DNA of 11,368 bases from Ignavibacteriaceae bacterium (GTDB lineage: Bacteria; Bacteroidota; Ignavibacteria; Ignavibacteriales; Ignavibacteriaceae): NCBI GenBank assembly GCA_023231105.1, contig JALNWB010000135.1, forward strand, positions 1 to 11,368, read 5' to 3'. The translations under genes were made by a program, and so were the position numbers. This document shows positions 1 through 6,642 of this stretch, one piece after another (within the stretch, counting starts at the first letter, position 1; every line of letters begins with the position of its first letter). The notes under the pieces are model-generated. The model was not told where the DNA came from. It saw only the letters and a list, made by a program, of their open reading frames with translations, and ran no database searches.

Positions 1-262
1 AAAAGGATGGAAAAGATTAAACGGAAAAGATTTGAAAATTGATTCGAAGTACAATACTTATAAATATTTCGGTTTACCTCCCGGTCCGATCAATAATCCC
101 GGCAAGGATGCTTTACTTGCAGCCCTTTACCCGGAAAATCATAAATTCTTATTTTTTGTTGCGGACACTAAAGGCGGACATCTTTTTTCTCAAAATTTTT
201 CCGGGCATAAAAAACTTGCACAAGAGTATTACAAATGGTTAAACCAACAATCAAAAAATTAA
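1..262 (+). CDS. mltG: Endolytic murein transglycosylase MltG, C-terminal end (5' truncated by window)
   Basis: This is the last ~86 codons of a gene that enters from the left edge; the frame is open to base 2, so the TTG at 32 is not a real start. The translated end carries the conserved MltG/YceG C-terminal signature: a YNTY motif, then GLPPGPI-NPG, then FFVAD-KGGH-FS and a final helix with a His (SGHKKLAQEYYKWL). This matches the tail of E. coli MltG closely. MltG is an inner-membrane lytic transglycosylase that cuts nascent peptidoglycan glycan strands and is thought to set their length. The catalytic Glu lies upstream, outside the window, so activity cannot be judged here. The last 28 bp overlap the start of the next lipoprotein gene, which suggests co-transcription and translational coupling. 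Confidence 0.92.
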   Translation, partial: KGWKRLNGKDLKIDSKYNTYKYFGLPPGPINNPGKDALLAALYPENHKFLFFVADTKGGHLFSQNFSGHKKLAQEYYKWLNQQSKN

Positions 263-1941
263 TTTATTCCTTCGGCATTTTGTCATCAATTTGTTTGATG
301 AGCTGCGCAAATCAACAACCGCCGGGCGGCGGGCCTGTTGATACGGTTCCACCTAAAATAGTCGAAGTCTTTCCGGCGAACGGTACAACAAATTTCTCTG
401 AAGATTATTTTGAATTATCTTTCTCCGAATATGTTGACAAAAGAAGTTTGAAAGATGCAATCTTTATTTCGCCGCGGGTTGAAGGCGATATGGAGCTTAA
501 TTGGAGCGGACAATCGGTTCAAGTCTCTTTCCCGGAAAAATTAAAAAAAGATATTACTTATAACATCACCATCGGAACCGATGTAGTAGATTACAACAAT
601 AAAAACAGAATGGCGGAAGCTTTTACGTTTTCTTTTTCCACGGGAGCTAAAATTGATAACGGAATTATTGAAGGAAATGTTTATTCGGAAAAACCTTCAG
701 GCGTTATGATCTTTGCTTACAAGGTAACGGGAGACACTATCAATCCCGTTAAACAAAAAGCGGATTATGTTTCTCAAGTCGGCGAAAAAGGGAATTATAA
801 GCTTTCCGGTTTATCGTTTCAAACCTACAGAGTTTTTGCCGTTCAAGATGAGTACCGCGATTTTCTTTTTCAGCCTGATCAGGATTTAATCGGAGTTCCG
901 TTCCGTGAAGTTACTCTAAATGAAAAAGATACTTTGTTCAGAGGGTTAAATTTTTCTTTATTCAAAATTGATACGATCAGTCCCCGTTTGTTCAGCGCCG
1001 TAATGACGGATAAACATCATCTGCTTGTAACTTTTTCCGAAGAGCTTGATTCTGTTTCAATTAATGCAAAGAATTTTTCGATAGTTGATTCTACAGATAA
1101 AAAAGAATTCCCGGTTTTGTATGCATTCAAGGGACGGGCGAAGGAGAAGGAATTATTTTTAGCGGTAAAAGATTCGCTTGCCACGAAAAATCAAGTTTAT
1201 GTTACCGCACAGAATATTGAAGACGAAGCGAAAAACAAAACACCGTTTGATGCCGTTTCATTAACGGTTAGTGATAGAGCGGATACTTCCGCGCCAACGT
1301 TAATGAGAACATTTCCTGCGGCAAGAAGTGAATTGGTAGATTTTCTTAATACTGAAATTTCGTTTTGGTTTGATAATGAATTTGATGTTGATGGATTAAA
1401 ACAGAAAATCTCTTTTAATGATACCCTTGGGAACATAGTTTACTTTTCATTAAAGAAAATTGACGACGCTTCTTTTGTAATAAGACCAACGCAGAAATTA
1501 AAATCGTCGGAAGCATATACAATAAAATTTAACTTCAAAGATATTGTTGATGTTGCCGGCAACCACATTGATTCTTTATATCAATTTAAGTTCAAAACGT
1601 TTAACGGTTTAAATTTTACAGGATTCTCAGGAGTGGTGGAAAATCTTGATTCATCAAAAAATCCCGTTCTTGTTTTACAAAATAAAGGTGAAAAAGATCA
1701 GTTTTATTCAAAGCGGTTAGACAAAAAAGGGGAGTTCGCGTTTACAAGAGTTGAACCCGGCAAGTATAATCTTTATTGTTTTTACGATACCAACAACGAT
1801 GGGAAACATTCATCCGGTTTCCCTTTCCCGTTCCAGCCTTCGGAAGAAATAAAATATTATAAAGAAGAAATTAATCTTCCCCCGCGCTGGGAAGTAACGG
1901 ATTTTAAGTGGGATTTTGCAGGCGAAATGCTAAAAAAATAG
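235..1941 (+). CDS. Lipoprotein with bacterial Ig-like (Big_5-type) domains
   Basis: The 568-residue product starts with a basic n-region (MVKPTIKK), a hydrophobic stretch and a lipobox LMSC, so Cys24 should be lipidated after signal peptidase II cleavage. A short Pro/Gly linker (PPGGGPVDTVPPKI) follows. It leads to a Big_5-like Ig domain (about residues 38-135: VFPANGTTNFS, ELSFSEYVD, ending FSFSTG). Two further regions of the same style are near 247-345 (ISPRLF, LLVTFSEELDS) and 350-455 (APTLMRTFPAARSELV, ending FKFKTF). The last ~100 residues look like a small beta-sandwich, with GEFAFTRVEPGKYNLY and a DTNNDGKHSSG acidic loop. Such proteins are common Bacteroidota/Ignavibacteria cell-surface lipoproteins of unknown role. 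The ATG at 235 is chosen because it gives a complete lipoprotein signal; it lies inside the end of mltG and has no clear Shine-Dalgarno, as expected for coupled translation. A role in the envelope is inferred from location only. Confidence 0.88.
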   Translation: MVKPTIKKLIYSFGILSSICLMSCANQQPPGGGPVDTVPPKIVEVFPANGTTNFSEDYFELSFSEYVDKRSLKDAIFISPRVEGDMELNWSGQSVQVSFPEKLKKDITYNITIGTDVVDYNNKNRMAEAFTFSFSTGAKIDNGIIEGNVYSEKPSGVMIFAYKVTGDTINPVKQKADYVSQVGEKGNYKLSGLSFQTYRVFAVQDEYRDFLFQPDQDLIGVPFREVTLNEKDTLFRGLNFSLFKIDTISPRLFSAVMTDKHHLLVTFSEELDSVSINAKNFSIVDSTDKKEFPVLYAFKGRAKEKELFLAVKDSLATKNQVYVTAQNIEDEAKNKTPFDAVSLTVSDRADTSAPTLMRTFPAARSELVDFLNTEISFWFDNEFDVDGLKQKISFNDTLGNIVYFSLKKIDDASFVIRPTQKLKSSEAYTIKFNFKDIVDVAGNHIDSLYQFKFKTFNGLNFTGFSGVVENLDSSKNPVLVLQNKGEKDQFYSKRLDKKGEFAFTRVEPGKYNLYCFYDTNNDGKHSSGFPFPFQPSEEIKYYKEEINLPPRWEVTDFKWDFAGEMLKK

Positions 1942-1984
1942 AGTATCGTCATTTAACTTTTTGTTTTTTGTCTCAAGATATTTG

Positions 1985-2002
1985 TCCCGAAAGCTTTCGG
2001 GA
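1985..2002. repeat. 18-bp perfect palindrome TCCCGAAAGCTTTCGGGA
   Basis: The sequence reads identically on both strands over 18 bp and lies 44 bp after the stop of the Ig-like lipoprotein gene. It can fold as a 7-bp stem with an AGCT loop. No T-run follows on the plus strand, so it is not a textbook intrinsic terminator, although it could still act as a 3' end or mRNA-stabilising element. From memory, palindromes of this CCCGA...TCGGG style recur in intergenic regions of Bacteroidota genomes; only one copy is visible here. Confidence 0.5.
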
Positions 2003-2064
2003 TTACAACATCCTTCAAAAATCAAACATCATCTATTGCGGACTGCCGCGCTAGCATTCTAACT

Positions 2065-2097
2065 AAAAAATGTCATGGAAGAGCGTCCCTTCCATGA
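2065..2097 (-). terminator. Intrinsic terminator of the small Lys-rich gene
   Basis: Read on the minus strand, a perfect 9-bp stem (TCATGGAAG / CTTCCATGA) closes a 7-nt loop and is followed after one base by ATTTTTT. It starts 24 bases after the stop codon of the 34-codon minus-strand gene. A second, weaker inverted repeat (AATAACT at 2103-2109, AGTTATT at 2120-2126) overlaps that stop codon. On the plus strand the same stem is preceded, not followed, by the homopolymer run, so the orientation favours the minus strand. Confidence 0.72.
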
Positions 2098-2121
2098 ATC
2101 TCAATAACTTTTCAGAAAGAG

Positions 2122-2226
2122 TTATTTAGCCTGACTTTTTTTCTCTTTCTTTTCATTCCTTTTTTCTTTTAAAGTTTTAGTTGCTTTCTTTTTTACATCT
2201 TTCTTAACACTTTTTTCTTTTCCCAT
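2122..2226 (-). CDS. Lysine-rich small basic protein (34 aa)
   Basis: An ATG at 2226 on the minus strand opens a 34-codon frame ending in TAA at 2122. It begins MGKEKSVKKDVKKK and ends EKRNEKKEKKSQAK. Fifteen of 34 residues are Lys, plus one Arg, interspersed with Glu, so the peptide is highly charged and has no hydrophobic segment. Three things support a real gene. A good Shine-Dalgarno AAGGTGA (2231-2237) lies 4 bases before the ATG, an intrinsic terminator follows on the same strand, and the gene sits alone in a long gap. The composition suggests binding to nucleic acid or ribosomes, in the style of other tiny basic proteins in this phylum, but I cannot name a family. The poly-Lys composition could also come from an A-rich stretch by chance; the RBS and terminator argue against that. 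Confidence 0.68.
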   Translation of the reverse strand: MGKEKSVKKDVKKKATKTLKEKRNEKKEKKSQAK

Positions 2227-2538
2227 GATGTCACCTTTTTATTAAATGAATGTTGGAACGAATCATTGAACTAAATTTCTATTTCTAATATACGGTATAT
2301 TTAAATTATTAAAAAAATAGAAAAGGGGAATGAAAGAAAATTGTAATGCTTCAAAGCAAGTAACAGTATTGCGTGTGCCTTTTTGTTTTTTGCGTCAAAC
2401 CGGCGCCACATCTTCGAGAATATAATTTCGCTTCTGAAATTTCACGGGCACTTTCTACTTTTAACTTGCCGCTTGCCGCGCTATGAATAATATAAATTTT
2501 ATGGTTATTTTGGATCAGTCAAAAGAATAGAGTAAAAA
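2227..2538. other. Gene-free intergenic stretch, promoter region
   Basis: I find no credible gene in these 312 bases. The region should hold the promoter of the minus-strand small gene on its left side (see the dyad at 2287-2301) and the promoter of the receiver remnant and kinase on its right side. The right side contains an AT-rich TATAAATTTTAT stretch (2491-2502) about 40 bp before the remnant's ATG, and a short tandem CTTGCCG-CTTGCCG at 2465-2478. Two words, CTTTTTGTTTTTTG (2379-2392) and TGCCGCGCTA (2474-2483), also occur at 1957-1970 and 2044-2053 with similar spacing, which hints at decayed repeats. Confidence 0.4.
2287..2301. promoter_or_regulatory. 15-bp dyad AATATAC-G-GTATATT, possible operator/promoter of the small gene
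   Basis: A perfect 7-bp inverted repeat around a single central base lies 61-75 bp upstream of the minus-strand small gene's ATG. On the minus strand it includes TATATT, which could serve as a -10 element. Symmetry plus position suggests a promoter or operator, but AT-rich dyads of this size also arise by chance in a genome like this. Confidence 0.22.
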
Positions 2539-2652
2539 ATGCGAGAAACAATTCTACTTATTGATGATGAAAATGATCTGAGAAATCTTCTGAAAAAGTT
2601 TTTACGACCTGAAGATTTTATAATCTATGATGCAGAAGCCTGTTCTATTTAA
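2539..2652 (+). pseudogene. Truncated response-regulator receiver domain (37 aa remnant)
   Basis: ATG at 2539 opens a 37-codon frame whose product starts MRETILLIDDENDLRNLLKK. This is the classic beta1-alpha1 start of a CheY-like receiver, with the Mg2+-binding acidic pair D9-D10. It continues through a plausible beta2 (FIIYDAEA) and then stops abruptly with CSI-TAA. Beta3 with the phospho-acceptor Asp, the Thr/Ser and the Lys of a real receiver (about 120 aa) are all missing, so it cannot act as a phosphoryl acceptor. I read it as the 5' stump of a deleted response-regulator gene. Its TAA overlaps the ATG of the kinase gene (TAATG, 2650-2654), so it may survive as a leader peptide that feeds ribosomes into the kinase frame. 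No strong Shine-Dalgarno precedes it. Confidence 0.62.
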
Positions 2653-5627
2653 TGCGCGTCATGAATCGTAAAACGGTTTTCATTTTTCTTTTATTTGCAG
2701 TCATTCCATTGTACGCGCAACAACTTGCATTCAAAACCTACACGCGCGGAACCGGTCTTGCCTCTGATTATATCTTATCATTGTATCAGGATAAGGGTGG
2801 CTTTCTCTGGATTGGCACCGACCGCGGTGTAAGCAGATATGACGGAATGAACTTCCGTAATTTTACCACTGAAGACGGACTTTCCAGCAACATGATTTAT
2901 TGCATCTTCCAATCTTCAGATGGGGCAATGTGGTACGGCACTTACGAAGGGGGAGCCTGCAGGTTTGACGGTAAGAAGTTTCAGACTTTTACAACAAAAG
3001 AGGGATTGCCAAGCAATTCAATAAACGCGATTACCGAAGATCGTTTCGGAAGAATGTATTTTGAAACGAGCCGCGGCACGGTGATGAAACGTGGTGACAA
3101 ATTCATTAAGGTGTTTGATTACAACGGCGGTACCGCACGACCTTTGTTGCGCCTTAGAGACGGAACTATCTTAGTCCCTGATTCATCACGGTTGTATGAG
3201 ATAACTCCAACCAATGACAACCGCATTCTCAAACAAATCATACCGATTGATCCTTCTCTTAAAATCAACTTCTATTTTATGAATTCCACTGCGGCTGTTG
3301 AACGGGCGAATGGAGAAATCGTAATGGCGGCGGCACACAATCTTCTTTTCTTGCGGAGGACAAAATCCGGTTGGAGTATCCAACGGAAGGAAGGAATATA
3401 CTCTGAAGCATTAGGTATTGGAGAAGATCGGTCTGAAAGCATTTGGCTTGGCGGGCAATTCGGGTTAGAGCGCATTTTAAATGGACATACAACTTTATTT
3501 GGAATCGAGAATGGCGTTGACCCGCCATTTATTCAGGCATTACTTGTTGATAGGGAAGGAGTAATTTGGATTGGGACTTTTGGCGGTGGTTTGAAAAAAC
3601 TAATTGGCGATCATATCGGCATTTTTACCAGCCGCGAAGGTTTATCGAGCGATAACGTGAATACTATTTTCCCGGATTCAAAAAACAGAATATGGATCGG
3701 AACAAAAAATTTAGCTAATGTGATCGAACACGATTCGGTATTTCGTGTTCAATTTGAAAAAAAGTACTCGAACGATCAAACGCGCGCGTTCGGTGAAAAA
3801 GCTGACGGTACGGTATATCTTGGGGCATTCAATTATTTATTTAGAATTGTACAATCATCTCGGTCAACCTATCAGGCTTTGCCCATTCCGGAAATTCATG
3901 GTGCATTCAGTGGCGTTGCGGTAATCAATTCTCCTCCGCATAGCAATGAACTGTGGTTGGGAACTTATGGTGAGGGCGTTGTGCATCTCGCGAAAAAGAA
4001 AACGATCCGTATCACAACTAATGATGGATTAGTATCGAATATTATCGAGAATATTTCGCCGGCGCGGGATGGACTCTGGTTTCTTTCCCGCAACAACGGA
4101 GCGTCATTCTATCGGAATGGAACTCTGAAGAATTATACTGATGCAGAAGGACTTCCTTCTAAAATGATTTTCTGTGTTCAGGAAGACGATGACAGCACAG
4201 TTTGGTTTGGAACAAATAAAGGTCTTGTGCGAATGAGAAAGAATGTAATCCGGCTATATGGAAATGAAGAAGGACTTGTCGGTACATCTGTTCTTGCAAT
4301 AATCAAAGATACAAGCCACGGTTCTTCAAATCTATGGATCGTGTCCGACCGCGCGCTGCACCGCTTTGAGAACGGCAGACTGCAATCGTACGCATCTTTT
4401 TCTATTTTGTCTTCAGAAGAAACGAGCATCAATCAAGTAACTTATCAGGCGTCAACAAATCAATTATGGCTTGCTACAACTAACGGTGCGGTTCGCGTAG
4501 ATCTCGCTTCTGCCCGAAGACTCGATGTCGCTCCGTTGATTCATATAACAAAAGTGTTTAACGACGAAGTTTTATTATACGATGAACTGGCCGCGATTTC
4601 TTCCGGGAATGAATTGAAGCGTTTCATTTTGCCATACAACAAAAATAATATTTCCTTTAGTTTTGCCGGTACAAGTTTTGCGCGCGAAGTAGAAGTCCGA
4701 TATAGGTACAAGCTCAACGGTGAAGATGCTCAATGGTCGGAGCTTACACAAGAGCGAGTAGTTAGATATCATAATCTACAAGATGGCAAATATACATTTT
4801 CGGTTATAGCAATCAATCCGGATGGTATTCAATCTACTGAAGTCGCTGCAATTTCCGTAATAGTTATGCCTCCATTTTGGAGAGAATGGTGGTTCCGATC
4901 ATTATTTGGTATTGCTGTTTTATCAATAATAATCGGTACGGTTAGATATTATTCAACCAAGAAACTAAAAAAGCAGATTTACGAACTGGAAAAAGAAAAG
5001 GCGGTTCAGAAAGAAAGAGAAAGAATCTCGCGCGATCTTCACGATAATGTTGGATCCCAATTAACAAATATTATCGCCGGTATAGGGCTTGCAGAAATTT
5101 ATAATAAAACAGAGAAACCAAAAGCCGATAGTCTTTTACATACATTAAATGATGAAGTAAGAGAAACAATGATTCAGCTCCGCGAAACGATCCGTGCATT
5201 AAAATCAAATGAGATGAGTTTTGATAATTTTGTTGTTGAATTAAGAAAGATTATCGAAAGGAATTCAAATTATTATTCCGGGGAAATACTTTTAATTATA
5301 GATGATGATTCAAAAAATGATATGATGTTGAAACCGCTTCAAGCTTTACATTTATTTAGGATAACTCAGGAAGCAATTACAAACGGCATCAAACATTCAG
5401 GGGCAAAAAATATAACCGTAAAAATTTCTTATAAAAATGATGTGTTATCGATATCAATAATAGATGATGGAACAGGATTAAAAAAAGAAAATTTTGATTC
5501 TGTAAATGGAAACGGAATTGAAAACATGAAAAAAAGAGCTGAAGAAATCGAAGCGGAGATCAAATTTATTTCTGAAAAAAATGCAGGTGTTTGTGTTACT
5601 GTCAATTTATATATTAAAAGGAAGTAA
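2652..5627 (+). CDS. Two-component-regulator-propeller sensor histidine kinase (HisKA_3 / NarX-DegS class)
   Basis: The 991-residue protein starts with a signal peptide (NRKTVFIFLLFAVIPLYAQ). About residues 26-645 form roughly a dozen Reg_prop repeats of the type 'GLxSNxIxxIxxDxxGxxWxGTxxGxxRxDG', enough for two seven-bladed propellers. A Y_Y_Y domain follows (about 660-735; RYRYKLNGEDAQWSEL, LQDGKYTFSVIAINPDG). Next come one membrane helix (about 748-770), a short charged coiled coil and a HisKA_3 H-box ERISRDLHDNVGSQ with phospho-acceptor His797. The HATPase domain shows N911 (N-box), DDGTG 938-942 and GNGIENM near 953-959. It ends there, with no receiver or AraC domain, so it is not a hybrid (HTCS) sensor. 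The topology implies a periplasmic ligand sensor that phosphorylates a separate LuxR-type regulator, the next gene. The ATG at 2652 overlaps the preceding stop; ATG 2661 is an alternative and neither has a clear RBS. GC content falls from about 43% (4021-4200) to about 27% (5401-5580), which suggests a domain fusion. Confidence 0.95.
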   Translation: MRVMNRKTVFIFLLFAVIPLYAQQLAFKTYTRGTGLASDYILSLYQDKGGFLWIGTDRGVSRYDGMNFRNFTTEDGLSSNMIYCIFQSSDGAMWYGTYEGGACRFDGKKFQTFTTKEGLPSNSINAITEDRFGRMYFETSRGTVMKRGDKFIKVFDYNGGTARPLLRLRDGTILVPDSSRLYEITPTNDNRILKQIIPIDPSLKINFYFMNSTAAVERANGEIVMAAAHNLLFLRRTKSGWSIQRKEGIYSEALGIGEDRSESIWLGGQFGLERILNGHTTLFGIENGVDPPFIQALLVDREGVIWIGTFGGGLKKLIGDHIGIFTSREGLSSDNVNTIFPDSKNRIWIGTKNLANVIEHDSVFRVQFEKKYSNDQTRAFGEKADGTVYLGAFNYLFRIVQSSRSTYQALPIPEIHGAFSGVAVINSPPHSNELWLGTYGEGVVHLAKKKTIRITTNDGLVSNIIENISPARDGLWFLSRNNGASFYRNGTLKNYTDAEGLPSKMIFCVQEDDDSTVWFGTNKGLVRMRKNVIRLYGNEEGLVGTSVLAIIKDTSHGSSNLWIVSDRALHRFENGRLQSYASFSILSSEETSINQVTYQASTNQLWLATTNGAVRVDLASARRLDVAPLIHITKVFNDEVLLYDELAAISSGNELKRFILPYNKNNISFSFAGTSFAREVEVRYRYKLNGEDAQWSELTQERVVRYHNLQDGKYTFSVIAINPDGIQSTEVAAISVIVMPPFWREWWFRSLFGIAVLSIIIGTVRYYSTKKLKKQIYELEKEKAVQKERERISRDLHDNVGSQLTNIIAGIGLAEIYNKTEKPKADSLLHTLNDEVRETMIQLRETIRALKSNEMSFDNFVVELRKIIERNSNYYSGEILLIIDDDSKNDMMLKPLQALHLFRITQEAITNGIKHSGAKNITVKISYKNDVLSISIIDDGTGLKKENFDSVNGNGIENMKKRAEEIEAEIKFISEKNAGVCVTVNLYIKRK

Positions 5628-5631
5628 TGAT

Positions 5632-5651
5632 ATTACCCCTAATGGGGTATT
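5632..5651 (+). promoter_or_regulatory. Candidate response-regulator operator, copy 1 (TACCCC-N4-GGGGTA dyad)
   Basis: ATTACCCCTAATGGGGTATT lies in the 57-bp gap between kinase and regulator genes, 33 bp before the regulator's ATG. Its core is a dyad of 4 C/4 G blocks around TAAT; TA flanks the G block and TTA the C block. A second 20-bp copy with 17 identical positions occurs at 6557-6576. A 6-4-6 inverted repeat is the geometry known for NarL/LuxR-family regulators such as ComA, so autoregulation of the response regulator is the leading reading. Alternatively it is a small hairpin at the 3' end of the kinase message, but only TTTC follows it. Confidence 0.5.
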
Positions 5652-5684
5652 TCAATAAGAGTTTTATAATATTATCTATCACTC

Positions 5685-6347
5685 ATGGAAAAAATAAAAA
5701 TTGCTCTTGTAGAAGATTCAAAATTATTGCTGGCAAGACTTGCTGAAGGATTTTCTTTGTATGATTCCTTCAAAGTTGTTGGGAAATATTCCAACGGAAA
5801 AAGCATTATCAATTCTTTGGAAAAAAGTAATCATGAAAACATGCCCGATATTATTTTAATGGATATTGAAATGCCGAAGAAAAACGGGATTGAAGCAACT
5901 TTGGAAATAAAAGAAAAATACCCGGATATTGATATAATGATGCTCACTGTTTTTGAAGATGATGTAAAAATTTTTGCTTCAATACAAGCGGGCGCTTCAG
6001 GTTACATGCTTAAAGATGAACCATTTGAATCTATCTTAAATGCTGTTCATGAATTATATAACGGTGGAGCTCCTATCTCTCAATCAATTGCCAGAAAAGT
6101 TTTGTCGCTAATCAAATCAAATCTTGATGAAGATAAAAACAATAGTTCAATACATCCTGAATTGGTTTTGTCTGAAAGAGAACTTGAACTTCTTAATGGA
6201 TTGGTAAATGGAGGAAGTTATACTACCATCGCAAATGATTTATTTCTCAGTCCGCATACGGTAAAGACCCACATCAAAAACATCTATAAAAAACTTCACG
6301 TACACACCAGAGCCGCAGCTGTAAGAGCATGGCTGGGGAAGCTTTAA
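5685..6347 (+). CDS. LuxR/NarL-family response regulator
   Basis: This is a 220-residue protein of the usual NarL/FixJ size. The receiver domain (about 3-125) shows the acidic pair E10-D11, phospho-acceptor D60 in IILMDIEMPKKNG, T88 and K110 (YMLKDEP), so all catalytic residues of an active receiver are present. The C-terminal LuxR-type helix-turn-helix (162-220) begins LSERELELLNGLVNGGS, with the recognition region LSPHTVKTHIKNIYKKL. HisKA_3 kinases pair with this class, and the gene follows the kinase by 57 bp on the same strand, so it is almost certainly the cognate regulator. When phosphorylated it should dimerise and bind DNA, probably the dyads at 5632-5651 and 6557-6576 (inference). 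The ATG at 5685 starts right at the first receiver strand; there is no obvious Shine-Dalgarno. Its low GC matches the kinase's C-terminal part. Confidence 0.95.
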   Translation: MEKIKIALVEDSKLLLARLAEGFSLYDSFKVVGKYSNGKSIINSLEKSNHENMPDIILMDIEMPKKNGIEATLEIKEKYPDIDIMMLTVFEDDVKIFASIQAGASGYMLKDEPFESILNAVHELYNGGAPISQSIARKVLSLIKSNLDEDKNNSSIHPELVLSERELELLNGLVNGGSYTTIANDLFLSPHTVKTHIKNIYKKLHVHTRAAAVRAWLGKL

Positions 6348-6387
6348 TCTCGTAGAGAGTCGTTATAAATAATAAGTTAACGATAAT

Positions 6388-6481
6388 TGAATATCGAATA
6401 ATGAACAAGGAATGATGAATCTCGAAGCAAGTAAAATCTGTCTTTCAACTTCATTATTCTAAATTTCTTGTTCGATATTCA
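6388..6481. repeat. Imperfect inverted-repeat intergenic element (TGAATATCGAA ... TTCGATATTCA)
   Basis: TGAATATCGAA at 6388-6398 is the exact reverse complement of 6471-6481. Between the arms lie further related words (AATGAACAAGGAATGATGAAT on the left, CTTCATTATTC and TTCTTGTTCGATATTC on the right), so the two halves are degenerate mirror copies. It sits just after the regulator gene's stop. Elements built from GAATATCGAA/AACAAGGAAT words are, in my recollection, frequent intergenic repeats in Ignavibacteria and relatives; that cannot be tested here. It could form a long hairpin that ends or stabilises the regulator mRNA. Confidence 0.5.
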
Positions 6482-6556
6482 TTATTCCCTTTAGTTTTTT
6501 TTCAAAGGGAAAAACATAGTTTCTTCTATATTCCTTTCAAATTCAATTTTATTCAA

Positions 6557-6576
6557 ATTGCCCCAACTGGGGTATT
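6557..6576 (+). promoter_or_regulatory. Candidate response-regulator operator, copy 2
   Basis: ATTGCCCCAACTGGGGTATT matches the copy at 5632-5651 in 17 of 20 positions, including both C4 and G4 blocks and their spacing. It lies 121 bp before the ATG of the first secreted-protein gene and about 40 bp upstream of a possible -35 element, a plausible position for an activator. I saw no other CCCC-N4-GGGG dyad in the non-coding parts of the window; in particular none precedes the kinase gene. Confidence 0.52.
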
Positions 6577-6614
6577 GATATAAACTCTCTCTAAGTTCAA
6601 GTTTCAGTTAGAAA

Positions 6615-6642
6615 TTGACAACAATTAAAAATTAGCAATAAA
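6615..6642 (+). promoter_or_regulatory. Possible sigma-70-type promoter of the secreted-protein cluster
   Basis: TTGACA (6615-6620) is followed after 16 bp by AATAAA (6637-6642), a poor -10 match. The location between the dyad and the RBS is right for a promoter. A second TTGACA at 6666-6671 is too near the start codon to serve. Offered with low confidence. Confidence 0.2.

Noticed and set aside
32..262. Stand-alone 76-residue protein starting at TTG 32
   Set aside because: The frame is open to the window edge and matches the middle of the MltG C-terminal domain, so it is the end of a longer gene.
2103..2126. Inverted repeat AATAACT/AGTTATT as a separate terminator
   Set aside because: The stem is AT-rich and interrupted and overlaps the small gene's stop codon; the adjacent 9-bp stem with T-run is the better terminator.
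2652..5627. Hybrid two-component sensor (HTCS) as seen in Bacteroides
   Set aside because: The protein ends with the ATPase domain; it has neither a receiver nor an AraC domain, and a separate LuxR-type regulator follows.
5634..5649. CCCC-TAAT-GGGG hairpin as an intrinsic terminator of the kinase gene
   Set aside because: Only three T follow, and the same 20-bp motif recurs upstream of another gene, which fits an operator better. It cannot be fully excluded.
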